From RPQJ01 sp963793005 (GTDB lineage Bacteria; Pseudomonadota; Gammaproteobacteria; Steroidobacterales; Steroidobacteraceae): a stretch of DNA of 64,000 bases. Every line of letters begins with the position of its first letter. Position 1 is the stretch's first letter. The DNA lies in the NCBI GenBank assembly GCA_963793005.1, contig CAWBYP010000002.1:1922001-1986000 (forward strand), written 5' to 3'. The notes below the pieces were generated by a model, which had not been told where the DNA came from, did no database searches, and was given only the letters and a program-made list of their open reading frames with translations. Shown in pieces: positions 25,670 through 34,332 of this stretch. Position numbers and translations under genes: made by a program.

Positions 25670-26272
25670 CTACAGCAGCGCCTCGACCTCCGCAAAGCCC
25701 GCCCGCCGCATCGGTCGTCCGTCGACAGGACTCGCGGGGGCCTGCCTGATCCCGTCCAGCGGGAACACGACCGTGTCTACGGCCAGGTTCCCGGCGACGA
25801 AGCGAACCGCGGGGTAGGTCACCGTGCGGTCGCGCTCGTAGCGCATCCGTCGTTCCACCACCTCGTGCGGCACGCCTCGCTCCGCGAGCTGCAGCCATAC
25901 GGCTTCGGCCGACTCGGAGAATACGTGCAGGCTGATGTCGGAGTGGCTCGACGCCGTTCCGGTGAGCACCGGTCCGACCAGGCGCGGCTCGAAGTCCGAC
26001 AGCAGCCTCATCGCCTCCAGGGCAGCCCGCCTCAGCGTCGCGAGGTCGCTCTCGTGGCGATCTGCGTCGAAAAGCCTCTGGTGGGCCACCATCGCCGTCT
26101 CGATTTCCCTGTTGCGTGGCAGGATCGAGGCATCGGTCACGCCCAGTCGCTCGGCGGCCTTGCGCTTGGCGAGCAGGAAGTCGTCCACGCCCTGTTCACG
26201 CATGATGCGGGCCGCTTCCTCTGCGACGGCTTGTCGCAGGAGTTCGGCACGCGGATTCGGTCGTCGATGCAT
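25670..26272 (-). CDS. Conserved hypothetical protein, possible nucleotidyltransferase-like
   Basis: 200-residue protein I do not recognise by name. ATG 26272 has a GAAGG ribosome site; GTG 26281 is the other option. The N-terminal half is helical and charged (AEEAARIMREQGVDDFLLAKRKAAERLG). The middle holds PVLTGTASSHSDISLHVF, faintly like the G-S-x-x-D-x-D site of nucleotidyltransferase folds. It begins 11 bp after the mrcA stop and so probably shares its transcript. Function is unknown. Confidence 0.7.
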   Translation of the reverse strand: MHRRPNPRAELLRQAVAEEAARIMREQGVDDFLLAKRKAAERLGVTDASILPRNREIETAMVAHQRLFDADRHESDLATLRRAALEAMRLLSDFEPRLVGPVLTGTASSHSDISLHVFSESAEAVWLQLAERGVPHEVVERRMRYERDRTVTYPAVRFVAGNLAVDTVVFPLDGIRQAPASPVDGRPMRRAGFAEVEALL

Positions 26273-26283
26273 CGGCCGCACCT

Positions 26284-28785
26284 TCAGAAGATGGATTCTT
26301 CTGACGCGGGCGACCGGACGCTCTCGGCATCCACCTCTGCACCGAAGCCCGACAACCCGGCCTGTGGCGGGAACTGATCGAGGAAGACCTCGAAGATTGC
26401 GCCAGGGCTGCCGGCGCTTGCTGGGGCACCGGATTCACGCGATACCCACATGCGCATGATTCCCGGCGGTTCCGGCAGGCGATGCTCGGGCCGGTCCTTC
26501 AGCGCGACCTGCATGAAATAGAGCCACATCGGCAGGGCGGTGCGGCCGCCTTCCTCGTTGTCGCCGAGCGAACGTTCCTGGTCGAAACCGATCCACGCGG
26601 CTGCGACCAGGTCGGCGTTGAAGCCGACAAACCACGCGTCGCGGTGATCGCTGGTCGTGCCGGTCTTGCCAGCCACGTCGCGGCGACCGAGCGCTTTCGC
26701 ACGCTGCCCGGTGCCGCGCTGGATCACGTCCGTCAACATGTCGGTCATCACGAAAGCGTTGGCAGCCGAGATGGCGCGCGGCGCGCGGCGTTCGAGCGGC
26801 ACCTCGCCAGCGGGGGTGCCGGTGCTGGCATCGCCGTCGGTGAAATCACCGGCTGCGGCATCGCCCGTCTCCGCGCTGCTGACGCCGACTGCGGAGGCCG
26901 CATCCGCCGCCGGCGAGTCCACGCAAACCGGGCAGGCGAGCGGCGGCTCGGCCTCGAACACGGCTGCGCCCGACGAATCGGCGATCGTCTCTATGAAATA
27001 CGGGGTGAGGCGCCAGCCACCGTTGGCGAAGACGGCAAAACCACGCGCCATATCGAGCGGCGTCACCTGTCCGGTACCCAGCGCAAGCGTCAGGTTGGGC
27101 GGCGTGGCCTCGGGGCCGAAGCCGAACGACGCGATGTGCCGGATCGTCGGCCCGATCCCGGCCCCGCGCAGCAGCCGGATCGAAACGAGGTTTCGCGAGC
27201 GCGCCAGGCCCTCGCGCATCGGCGTCGGCCCGTAAAACCGCCGGTTGTTGTTCTGTGGCCGCCACTCCTCTGCACCGCCGTCACCACCGCCCTGGAGCAC
27301 GATGGGTGCGTCGTTGATTAGCGTGGCCGGCGTGAATCCGCGCTCGAGCGCGGCCGAGTAAATGAACGGCTTGAACGACGATCCGGGCTGCCGCCTGGCC
27401 TGTATCGCCCTGTTGTACTTGCTCGCGTCGAAGTCGAAGCCGCCCACGAGTGCGACAATCGCGCCGTCGGCCGGATCGAGGGCAACCAGCGCGGCACCCA
27501 CGGCGGGCATCTGCGCGAGGCGACTGCGCCCGTCCTCCAGCGGCTCCACGTACACGACCTGGCCGACTTCCAGGATCTCGGCTGCCGTCTTCGGAGCGCG
27601 ACCGACCCCGCCCCCCTCCAGCGCGGGCCGGGCCCAGGACATGGCCTCCCAGTCGAGGGCGATGGTTGATCCCGAGCGTACGCGCAGCGTGGCTTCCTGT
27701 GCACCGACCAGGACGACCACTGCGGCCTGCAGATTGCCTCGATCCGGATTCCTGCGCAGTGCCGCGCTGACCGCGGCAACGTTCTGCACCAGCGCCGGAT
27801 CGATCCGGTCGCGCGCACCGCGATAACCGTGGCGCCGGTCGTATTCCAGCATCGTCTGCCAGGCGGCCGTGTCCGCCGCGATCTGCAGCGCGCCGTCAAT
27901 AGTGGTCGTGACCCGGTAACCGTCCGTCAGCGCCGCGGCACCGTAGCGCTGGACCATTTCCTGCCTGACCATTTCGGCAACGTATGGCGCCTGGAGCTCG
28001 ACGACGGGTGCGTAGATGCGACTGGAAATCGGTACGTTGTTCGCGACTTCACGCTCGGCCTCGCCGATCTTGCCCGTCTCCACCATGCGCCGCAGCACGT
28101 AGGCTCGGCGCGCGTGCGCCTTCTCGACGCTCGTGGCCGGGTTGTCGCGCGAGGGCGAGCGCGGCAGTCCGGCGATCAGCGCCGCCTCGGACAGTGTCAG
28201 CTCCCCGATCTGCTTGTTGAAGTAGACCTCGGCAGCGGCGCCGACGCCGTAGGCGCGCTGCCCCAGGAAGATCCGGTTCAGGTATTGGGCCAGGATCTCC
28301 TGCTTGCTGAATTCATGCTCGAGGCGCAGCGCAAGGAACACCTCGTTCAGCTTGCGACGGAGTGTCCGCTCGGAAGTAAGCAGAGTATTGCGCGCGAGCT
28401 GCATCGTAATGGTGCCGCCGCCCTCGCGAACCCCGCCTGCCGACAGGTTGGCGGCCAGCGCTCGCACCAGCCCCTGCCAGTCAACGCCCGGATGCTCGAA
28501 GAAACGATCGTCTTCGGCCGCCAGGAATGCGTCGACGAGCACCTGTGGGATTTCGGCAGACGAGACCGGTATGCGGCGTTGCTCACCGATCTGGGCGATC
28601 AGCAGTCCATCGCGCGAGTACACGGTGAGCGGCAGCTGCATGCGCAGGTCGCGCAGGTCGGCCGCTTCCGGCAGTTCGGGCTCCAGGTACTGGAAGGCGC
28701 CCCCGATACCGAGGACAACCAGTCCGCAAGCGCCCAGGGCAGCCGTGAGAACGGTCGCGAGTATTTTCGGGGCCGGTCGCTTCAT
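26284..28785 (-). CDS. mrcA: Penicillin-binding protein 1A (bifunctional transglycosylase/transpeptidase)
   Basis: Class A PBP that polymerises and cross-links peptidoglycan. 833 residues from ATG 28785 (MKRPAPKILATVL), with a membrane anchor near residues 7-31. The GT51 domain shows AFLAAEDDRFFEHPGVDWQG and GGGTITMQLARN; the transpeptidase has the S-x-x-K site in QPGSSFKPF, SRN in ARSRNLVS and KTG in GKTGTTSDHRD. An in-frame ATG at 28833 would add 16 residues, but that DNA carries the probable promoter of the divergent riboswitch. Divergent pairing with pilM is conserved in many proteobacteria. Confidence 0.95.
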   Translation of the reverse strand: MKRPAPKILATVLTAALGACGLVVLGIGGAFQYLEPELPEAADLRDLRMQLPLTVYSRDGLLIAQIGEQRRIPVSSAEIPQVLVDAFLAAEDDRFFEHPGVDWQGLVRALAANLSAGGVREGGGTITMQLARNTLLTSERTLRRKLNEVFLALRLEHEFSKQEILAQYLNRIFLGQRAYGVGAAAEVYFNKQIGELTLSEAALIAGLPRSPSRDNPATSVEKAHARRAYVLRRMVETGKIGEAEREVANNVPISSRIYAPVVELQAPYVAEMVRQEMVQRYGAAALTDGYRVTTTIDGALQIAADTAAWQTMLEYDRRHGYRGARDRIDPALVQNVAAVSAALRRNPDRGNLQAAVVVLVGAQEATLRVRSGSTIALDWEAMSWARPALEGGGVGRAPKTAAEILEVGQVVYVEPLEDGRSRLAQMPAVGAALVALDPADGAIVALVGGFDFDASKYNRAIQARRQPGSSFKPFIYSAALERGFTPATLINDAPIVLQGGGDGGAEEWRPQNNNRRFYGPTPMREGLARSRNLVSIRLLRGAGIGPTIRHIASFGFGPEATPPNLTLALGTGQVTPLDMARGFAVFANGGWRLTPYFIETIADSSGAAVFEAEPPLACPVCVDSPAADAASAVGVSSAETGDAAAGDFTDGDASTGTPAGEVPLERRAPRAISAANAFVMTDMLTDVIQRGTGQRAKALGRRDVAGKTGTTSDHRDAWFVGFNADLVAAAWIGFDQERSLGDNEEGGRTALPMWLYFMQVALKDRPEHRLPEPPGIMRMWVSRESGAPASAGSPGAIFEVFLDQFPPQAGLSGFGAEVDAESVRSPASEESIF

Positions 28786-28807
28786 GCCGAATTCTGGGAT
28801 CCAGTCC

Positions 28808-28836
28808 TTGCCGCGCTTGGGACGGTTGTGCATAGT
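28808..28836 (+). promoter_or_regulatory. Candidate promoter of the c-di-GMP riboswitch leader
   Basis: TTGCCG (28808-28813) and CATAGT (28831-28836) are separated by 17 nt and match -35 and -10 at four positions each. The implied transcription start, near 28843, coincides with the 5' edge of the aptamer, which is what a riboswitch leader would need. Confidence 0.5.
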
Positions 28837-28842
28837 AGCTCG

Positions 28843-28926
28843 CGATGCAAGGGCAAACCCACCGAAAGGTGGGGACGCAAAGCCACCGGTCTAAGGGTCA
28901 GGCCTAAGACAGCGGGGTTGCTGGTC
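28843..28926 (+). promoter_or_regulatory. Cyclic di-GMP-I (GEMM-I) riboswitch
   Basis: The RNA contains AAGGGCAAACC, the P2 hairpin CCACC-GAAA-GGTGG with its GNRA-type tetraloop, the invariant GGGGACGCAAAGCC, ACCGGTCTAAG, and AGCGGGGTTGC. In order and spacing these are the conserved parts of the GEMM-I aptamer that binds c-di-GMP. The next gene on this strand is pilM, 282 bp downstream. The 3' aptamer strand GGGTTGC (28915-28921) is complementary to GCAACCC (28962-28968), which flanks a 7-bp hairpin, suggesting mutually exclusive folding. The direction of control cannot be read from sequence. Confidence 0.93.
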
Positions 28927-29208
28927 CGGACGATGACGTCGCACTCGTGACTTCGAGTGCGGCAACCCGACAGGGATCGTCGCGTGACATGGAACCCGCT
29001 CCGGGTGGCCTGACCCGGACTACCGGCCCTGCGCTGCCCGGCGTGGTCGAGGTTTTTGTAATGCACGGATGGGGGTTTGCTGCCGAATGCCGCAAATTGA
29101 TAGGGCGCTCACAATTCTTTTTAGTGAAAGCCTGTTATATAGTGCGGCGGGGGCATGGAATCTACAACACGATCGATGCGCAACCTCTTGAACTAGAAGG
29201 ACTCACGC
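28927..29208 (+). promoter_or_regulatory. Riboswitch expression platform and pilM leader
   Basis: 282 bp without a credible gene. It holds the hairpin GCACTCG/CGAGTGC (28941-28960), a second hairpin TCCGGGT/ACCCGGA (29000-29019) and a TTTTT run at 29053-29057. The run does not sit directly behind a stem, so a classical terminator is not proven. Nearer the gene, TGTTATATA (29133-29141) resembles an extended -10 element, raising the chance of a second promoter that bypasses the riboswitch. AAGGA precedes the pilM GTG. Confidence 0.45.
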
Positions 29209-30270
29209 GTGCTGTTTCAGGGTAGGTCACGACCGGTCATAGGACTCGACATCACGACGTCGTCGATCAAGCTCATTGAGCTTTCGAAGGCCGGCGACGG
29301 CTATCGCGTCGAGTCTTACTCGGCGGAGGCCTCCCCGCCCAACGCAATCAACGAGAAGGCAATCGTTGATGCCCAGGCGGTTGGCGAGGCGGTGCGCCGC
29401 GCAGTGAAGCGCGCCGGCGCCCGCAGCAAGGAGTGCGCCGTAGCCATCAGCGGCGACGCGGCGATCACCAAGGTCATCCAGATGCCGCGCAACCTGCGCG
29501 AGGCAGAACTCGAATCCCAGGTCGAGATGCAGGCCGACCAGTACATTCCGTTCCCGATGGAAGAAGTCAGCTTCGATTTCGAAGTGATCGGTCCGTCGGA
29601 AAAAGACCCGGAAATGCTCGACGTGCTGCTGGTGGCAACTCGCTCCGAGAACGTCGAGCAGCGCCAGGCGGCGGTGCAGGCGGCGGGGCTGACCACGCGC
29701 ATCGTCGACGTCGAGGCCTTCGCGCTGGAAAACGCCTGCCGGCTGCTGACACACCAGATGCCTGACGGCGGCATGGATCGCAACATCGCGGTAATGGATT
29801 TCGGTGCGAGCAGCACGACCTTTTCGGTGTTGCGTGACCTGAAGGTGACCTATACCCGCGACTTCGCCTTCGGCGGCCAGCAGCTGACCGAGGAAATCAT
29901 GCGGACCTACGGGCTCAGCATGGAGGAAGCCGGGCGCGCCAAGAAAGAAGGCGGGCTGCCGGCGAACTACCAGTCCGAGGTGCTCGACCCGTTCATCGAC
30001 GACATGTGCCAGCAGGTAAGCCGCTCGCTGCAGTTCTACCTGGCGTCCGGCAGCGGCCGCACGCCGCCCGAGCAGCTACTGATCTGCGGCGGCTGCGCGA
30101 ACATTCCCGGCGTCGCTGACGTGATCACCAGCCGCGTCGGAATCAGCGCCGAGCGCGGCGACCCGCTCGGCCAGATGAAGATCTCGACGCGAGCGCTGGC
30201 GCAGGGCGTGAAGAAGGACGCGACCGCTTTGCTGACGGCTTGCGGTCTTGCGCTGAGGAGCTTCGACTGA
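29209..30270 (+). CDS. pilM: Type IV pilus assembly ATPase-fold protein PilM
   Basis: Actin-like cytoplasmic protein that binds the N-terminus of PilN and links the pilus alignment complex to the motor. 353 residues starting at GTG 29209, with AAGGA upstream. The N-terminal phosphate motif GLDITTSSIKLIELSK and second phosphate motif AVMDFGASSTTFSV are clear; the IQMPRNLREAELESQVEMQADQ region is family-typical in its pattern. First gene of pilMNOPQ and the first gene downstream of the c-di-GMP riboswitch. Confidence 0.96.
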   Translation: MLFQGRSRPVIGLDITTSSIKLIELSKAGDGYRVESYSAEASPPNAINEKAIVDAQAVGEAVRRAVKRAGARSKECAVAISGDAAITKVIQMPRNLREAELESQVEMQADQYIPFPMEEVSFDFEVIGPSEKDPEMLDVLLVATRSENVEQRQAAVQAAGLTTRIVDVEAFALENACRLLTHQMPDGGMDRNIAVMDFGASSTTFSVLRDLKVTYTRDFAFGGQQLTEEIMRTYGLSMEEAGRAKKEGGLPANYQSEVLDPFIDDMCQQVSRSLQFYLASGSGRTPPEQLLICGGCANIPGVADVITSRVGISAERGDPLGQMKISTRALAQGVKKDATALLTACGLALRSFD

Positions 30271-30271
30271 C

Positions 30272-30859
30272 ATGCCAAGAATCAACCTCCTGCCGTGGCG
30301 CGAGGCCCAGCGCAAGCAGAAGAAACAGGAATTCCTCCTGTCGATCGGCGCAGCGATCGCCACTGCGGCACTGGTGACGCTGATCGGCCGCTGGCAGATG
30401 AGCGCCGCCATAGAACACCAGCAGCAGCGCAACCAGATCCTGACCGACGCCATCGCGCAGCTCGACAAGAAGATCGAGGAGATCGTCGGGCTGGAGAACC
30501 AGAAGCGCAAGCTGCTCGCACGCATGGAAATCATCGAGACCCTGCAGCGCAGCCGGCCCGTGATCGTCCACATCTTCGACGAGATCGTCCGCACGCTGCC
30601 CGACGGCGTCTACCTGACGTACCTGAAAGGTCAGGGCGACAGGCTGGAGATCCGCGGCGTCGCGCAGTCGAGCACGCGCGTGTCGGCGTTCATGCGCAAC
30701 ATCGACAATTCGCAGTGGCTCTCGGAACCTTCGCTCGCGGTCGTCGAGACCAAGGGCCGCGACGCGGGCCGCGGCGCGGACTTCACCTTGTCCGCTAAGC
30801 TGCGCAGCCAGACGCCGCCCGCGGATGAAGCGGAAGCTGCCATGGTGGCCGCCAAATGA
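30272..30859 (+). CDS. pilN: Type IV pilus inner-membrane protein PilN
   Basis: Bitopic inner-membrane protein of the alignment complex. 195 residues. The cytoplasmic N-terminus has the PilM-binding motif INLLPWREAQRKQKK. One membrane helix (about residues 22-42) and a periplasmic coiled coil follow, then a small ferredoxin-like fold containing LPDGVYLTYLKGQGDRLEIRG. It starts one base after pilM and overlaps pilO. Confidence 0.95.
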   Translation: MPRINLLPWREAQRKQKKQEFLLSIGAAIATAALVTLIGRWQMSAAIEHQQQRNQILTDAIAQLDKKIEEIVGLENQKRKLLARMEIIETLQRSRPVIVHIFDEIVRTLPDGVYLTYLKGQGDRLEIRGVAQSSTRVSAFMRNIDNSQWLSEPSLAVVETKGRDAGRGADFTLSAKLRSQTPPADEAEAAMVAAK

Positions 30860-31533
30860 ACAAACTCCAGGAACTGCTCGATCAGCTGCGCGCACTGGAC
30901 CCCAATGATCCGGGCCGCTGGCCGCTGGCCGTGCGCCTCGGTGTCGCGATCACGCTGTTCATGCTGGCGGCCGCAGGCGGCTATTACTTCTTCGTCTGGA
31001 AAACACAGCATCCCCTGCTGGTCGAAGCCCGCGCCAGGGAAGTCGAGCTGCTTAGCACGCTCGAGAACAAGGCGCGCAAGGCTGCCAACCTGCAGGCCTA
31101 CAAGGACCAGCTCGCAGAGATGCAGAAGTCCTTCGGCGCCATGCTGCGCCAGCTGCCGGACAAGACCGAGGTACCCAACCTGCTGGTGGACATTTCACAG
31201 ACGGGCCTCGCGGCCGGCCTGCAGGAACAGCTCTTCCAGCCGCGTGGCGAGTTGCGCAAGGACTTCTACGCCGAATTGCCGATCAGCATCCGGCTTGCGG
31301 GCGACTATCACGAGATGGGCACCTTCGCGGCCGGCGTAGCGGCCCTGCCGCGCATCGTAACGCTGCACGACATAGAGATCGCCCCGGCAGGGAAGGCGGG
31401 CGACCCGGGTAGCCTGGTGCTGAACGTTACTGCCAAGACCTATCGTTACCTCGACGAGGAAGACGAGGGTCCGGACAGCGGTGGCAAGCCCGGAAAAGCC
31501 AAGAAAGCCGGAAAATCCGGCGCTGGCAAGTGA
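30856..31533 (+). CDS. pilO: Type IV pilus inner-membrane protein PilO
   Basis: Partner of PilN; the two form heterodimers that connect PilM to PilP and the secretin. 225 residues with a short N-terminus (MNKLQELLDQLRALDPNDPG), a membrane helix near residues 31-51, a coiled coil, and the conserved YHEMGTFAAGVAALPRIVTL segment. The C-terminus is a lysine/glycine-rich tail. Overlaps pilN by 4 bp and is followed by pilP after 7 bp. Confidence 0.94.
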   Translation: MNKLQELLDQLRALDPNDPGRWPLAVRLGVAITLFMLAAAGGYYFFVWKTQHPLLVEARAREVELLSTLENKARKAANLQAYKDQLAEMQKSFGAMLRQLPDKTEVPNLLVDISQTGLAAGLQEQLFQPRGELRKDFYAELPISIRLAGDYHEMGTFAAGVAALPRIVTLHDIEIAPAGKAGDPGSLVLNVTAKTYRYLDEEDEGPDSGGKPGKAKKAGKSGAGK

Positions 31534-31540
31534 GGCGGCC

Positions 31541-32071
31541 ATGGCAGAGACGCAATCGGATATGACAACAGCACTGCGCATCGTCATTGCCGCGGCCTTG
31601 CTCGCGACGGCCAGCGGGTGCTCGGACGACACCGACAAGCTGCGTGCGCAGATCGAGGAGATCGAGAGCCGTCCCGGAGGGCGCATCGAGCCGCTGCCGG
31701 AGGTGAAGCCCTACGAGACCTTCGCCTATCCCTCCGCCGAACTGCGATCGCCGTTCGAACCCGGCATGCCCTCGTCGTCGACCGGGGCCAACGGCATACG
31801 CCCCGATTCGAACCGGCCCCGCGAGTTTCTCGAGCAGTTTTCGCTCGACACGCTGCGCATGGTCGGGACACTGAACCTGAAAGGCCGGGTCTACGGGCTC
31901 GTGCAGACGAAGGACGGGCTGGTGCACCGGGTGCTGCCGGGCAACCACCTGGGCCAGAGTGACGGCCGGATCACGGCAATAGACGAAGGCAGGATCTCGC
32001 TCATCGAGATCGTTCCCGACGGCATGGGCGGATTCATCGAGCGTCCCGCCGCGCTTGGGTTGAGCGACTGA
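31541..32071 (+). CDS. pilP: Type IV pilus lipoprotein PilP
   Basis: Lipoprotein that bridges the PilN/PilO inner-membrane complex and the PilQ secretin. 176 residues from ATG 31541, which has a GAGG ribosome site; the frame is open to 31481 inside pilO. The lipobox ATASGC gives the acylated cysteine at about residue 27. The C-terminal beta domain shows LRMVGTLNLKGRVYGLVQTKDG and VLPGNHLGQSDGRIT, which are typical of PilP. Confidence 0.95.
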   Translation: MAETQSDMTTALRIVIAAALLATASGCSDDTDKLRAQIEEIESRPGGRIEPLPEVKPYETFAYPSAELRSPFEPGMPSSSTGANGIRPDSNRPREFLEQFSLDTLRMVGTLNLKGRVYGLVQTKDGLVHRVLPGNHLGQSDGRITAIDEGRISLIEIVPDGMGGFIERPAALGLSD

Positions 32072-32091
32072 TCTGCTAAGGAGACTTGAGA

Positions 32092-34269
32092 ATGACCGCT
32101 GCATCGTTCAACACGATCGAAACCCGCGACGGCCAGCGCCAGGTGCGCGGCCGGCGCAGGCCCGCGGCACTCATCGCGCTGGCCGGAGTCGCTGCGTTCA
32201 TCGCGCACACCGCGCTGGCACAGGATGGCCTGCTGCTGGAAAAAGTCGACGTGCAGCCGCAACCCGGCCAGCAGGTCGAGGTGCGGCTTGTGCTGAACGG
32301 CCCCGCGCCGCAGCCGGTGACGTTCACCGTCGACAACCCGGCGCGCCTCTCGGTGGACCTTCCGGGTGCCACGCTCGCGCTGCCGTCACGCCGCATTGAC
32401 GTCAACTCCGGCGGCGTCGACACGATCGTCGCGGCCGAGGCCTCGGGCCGCACGAGGCTCGTGTTCAACATGGACCGGATGCTTCCGTACCAGACCCGGG
32501 TCTCGGGCAACACCGTTTTTGTAATGATCGGGCAGGGCGGCTCCGCCGCGCCGGTCGCCGCAACCGCGGCTGCCGCGCCCGCACAGAAGGCAAGTCCGGC
32601 GACGACGTCGGCCGTGCAGAAAGTCGACTTCCGTCGCGGCACCGACGGCGCGGGCCGCGTGCTGGTGAGCACCAGTGATGCGGGCGTGCAGGCCAGCCTC
32701 AAGCAGGAAGGCGGCCGCATCGTCATCGACTTCCCGAATACCACGGTGCCTGACGAGTACCTGAAGCGCTTCGACGTCGTGGACTTCGCCACGCCTATCA
32801 GCTCGTTCGACGTGACCCGCGGCCCGAACGGCACGCGTATCGTCGTGGTGGCGACCGGCGACTACGAGCAGCTGGCCTACCAGAGCGACCGCGACTACGT
32901 GCTCGAAGTCCGCCAGCGGCCGAAGGCCGCCGTGGTCGATCCGAGCAAGCGCGAGTACAAGGGTGAGCGGCTGACGCTGAATTTCCAGGACATCGAGACC
33001 CGCGCGGTGCTGCAGTTGCTGGCCGAGACCAGCGGCCAGAACATCGTGGTGAGCGACTCGGTGCAGGGCAGCGTGACCCTGCGCCTGCAGAACGTGCCCT
33101 GGGACCAGGCGCTCGACATCGTGCTCAGGACCAAGGGACTCGACAAGCGACAGGACGGCAACGTCATCTACGTCGCGCCGACCGACGAACTGCAGGCTCG
33201 CGAGAAGCAGCAGCTCGAGTCGCAGAAGGCGATCGTCGAGCTCTCGCCCGTGCGCACGGAATACATGCAGGTCAACTACGCCAAGGCGTCGGACCTCGCC
33301 GGGCTGATCAAGTCTCAGGGCAAGTCCTCGCTGCTGTCCGACCGTGGCAGCGTGTCGGTAGACGACCGCACCAACACCCTTTTGCTGGTCGACACGGCCG
33401 AGAGGCTCGCGGACATCCGCCGCCTGGTCTCCACGCTCGACATACCCGTGAAGCAGGTGCTGATCGAGTCGCGCATCGTGATCGTCAACGACAGCTTCGC
33501 CCGCGAGCTCGGCGTCCGCTTCGGCAGCGCCTACGTGAACAATGTCGGCGATGACGGCACGTTCTGGCTCGGCAATAACGGCCTGAACAACGCTACCGGC
33601 GACGGCGGCCCGACCATCGGCAGTGGCGCCAGCAACGGCAATGCCAACGTCATCACCGGGGCGGCGCCGGAGCGCTACATCGTCAACCTGCCGGTCTCGA
33701 ACCCGGCAATGAACCTGGCGATGACGCTGCTGAATTCCGACTATATCGTTGACCTCGAGATCACGGCGGCGCAGCGCGAAGGTCGCGGCGAGGTCGTCTC
33801 GGCCCCCCGCGTCATCACCGCGAACGGCCAGGAGGCCTACATCGAGCAGGGCCGCGAGATTCCGTACCAGGAGTCGGCATCGAGCGGCGCCACGACCACG
33901 CAGTTCAAGAAGGCCGTGCTGTCGCTGACCGTCACGCCGCAGATCACGCCTGACGACCGCCTGATCCTCGACCTCAAGGTCACCAAGGACAGCGTCGGCC
34001 AGTTCGTACCGAGCGCCACCGGCGGGCTGGTGCCGAGCATCGACACGCGCCAGATCACCACCCAGGTGCTGGTCAACGACGGCCAGACCGTGGTGCTGGG
34101 CGGCATCCTCGAGACCGACAAGCGCGACGACGTGAGCAAGGTGCCGTTCCTGGGCGACATCCCGGGCCTCGGCGTGCTGTTCCGCAAGAAGTCGGTCCGC
34201 GATGAGAAGAACGAGCTGCTGATCTTCGTGACCCCGAAGATCCTGCGCGAGGGCGCCGAGATCTACTGA
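32092..34269 (+). CDS. pilQ: Type IV pilus secretin PilQ
   Basis: Outer-membrane channel through which the pilus passes. 725 residues from ATG 32092, preceded by AAGGAGA. A signal peptide ends near AHTALAQ. AMIN domains follow and bind peptidoglycan; then come secretin N domains (LNFQDIETRAVLQLLAETSGQNIVV) and the C-terminal secretin with VPFLGDIPGLGVLF and NELLIFVTPKIL. An alanine-rich linker lies around residue 160. Last gene of the pil operon, followed by a strong hairpin. Confidence 0.96.
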   Translation: MTAASFNTIETRDGQRQVRGRRRPAALIALAGVAAFIAHTALAQDGLLLEKVDVQPQPGQQVEVRLVLNGPAPQPVTFTVDNPARLSVDLPGATLALPSRRIDVNSGGVDTIVAAEASGRTRLVFNMDRMLPYQTRVSGNTVFVMIGQGGSAAPVAATAAAAPAQKASPATTSAVQKVDFRRGTDGAGRVLVSTSDAGVQASLKQEGGRIVIDFPNTTVPDEYLKRFDVVDFATPISSFDVTRGPNGTRIVVVATGDYEQLAYQSDRDYVLEVRQRPKAAVVDPSKREYKGERLTLNFQDIETRAVLQLLAETSGQNIVVSDSVQGSVTLRLQNVPWDQALDIVLRTKGLDKRQDGNVIYVAPTDELQAREKQQLESQKAIVELSPVRTEYMQVNYAKASDLAGLIKSQGKSSLLSDRGSVSVDDRTNTLLLVDTAERLADIRRLVSTLDIPVKQVLIESRIVIVNDSFARELGVRFGSAYVNNVGDDGTFWLGNNGLNNATGDGGPTIGSGASNGNANVITGAAPERYIVNLPVSNPAMNLAMTLLNSDYIVDLEITAAQREGRGEVVSAPRVITANGQEAYIEQGREIPYQESASSGATTTQFKKAVLSLTVTPQITPDDRLILDLKVTKDSVGQFVPSATGGLVPSIDTRQITTQVLVNDGQTVVLGGILETDKRDDVSKVPFLGDIPGLGVLFRKKSVRDEKNELLIFVTPKILREGAEIY

Positions 34270-34291
34270 CGATTCCACGATCCGGTGGGAC

Positions 34292-34322
34292 AATGCGGCC
34301 GCAGCAATCCTGCGGCCGCATT
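34292..34322 (+). terminator. 13-bp perfect hairpin after pilQ
   Basis: AATGCGGCCGCAG (34292-34304) is exactly complementary to CTGCGGCCGCATT (34310-34322) around a CAATC loop, 23 bp after the pilQ stop. The sequence downstream is CGTTTCGG, so the U-run is short. It is the most stable hairpin I see in the window; a terminator or RNA-end stabiliser between pilQ and aroK is likely. Confidence 0.65.
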
Positions 34323-34332
34323 CGTTTCGGGC

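Noticed and set aside
26284..28833. Longer mrcA start at ATG 28833
   Set aside because: It has no ribosome-binding site, overlaps the probable riboswitch promoter, and the shorter product starts like other PBP1A proteins; kept as an alternative only.
29000..29057. Hairpin plus TTTTT as the terminator of the c-di-GMP riboswitch
   Set aside because: The U-run lies 34 nt after the TCCGGGT/ACCCGGA stem and no stem ends directly before it; it is noted in the leader entry but not called a terminator.
31803..31820. GATTCGAACCGG, like part of a tRNA T-arm
   Set aside because: It lies inside pilP, and there is no acceptor stem or anticodon arm around it.
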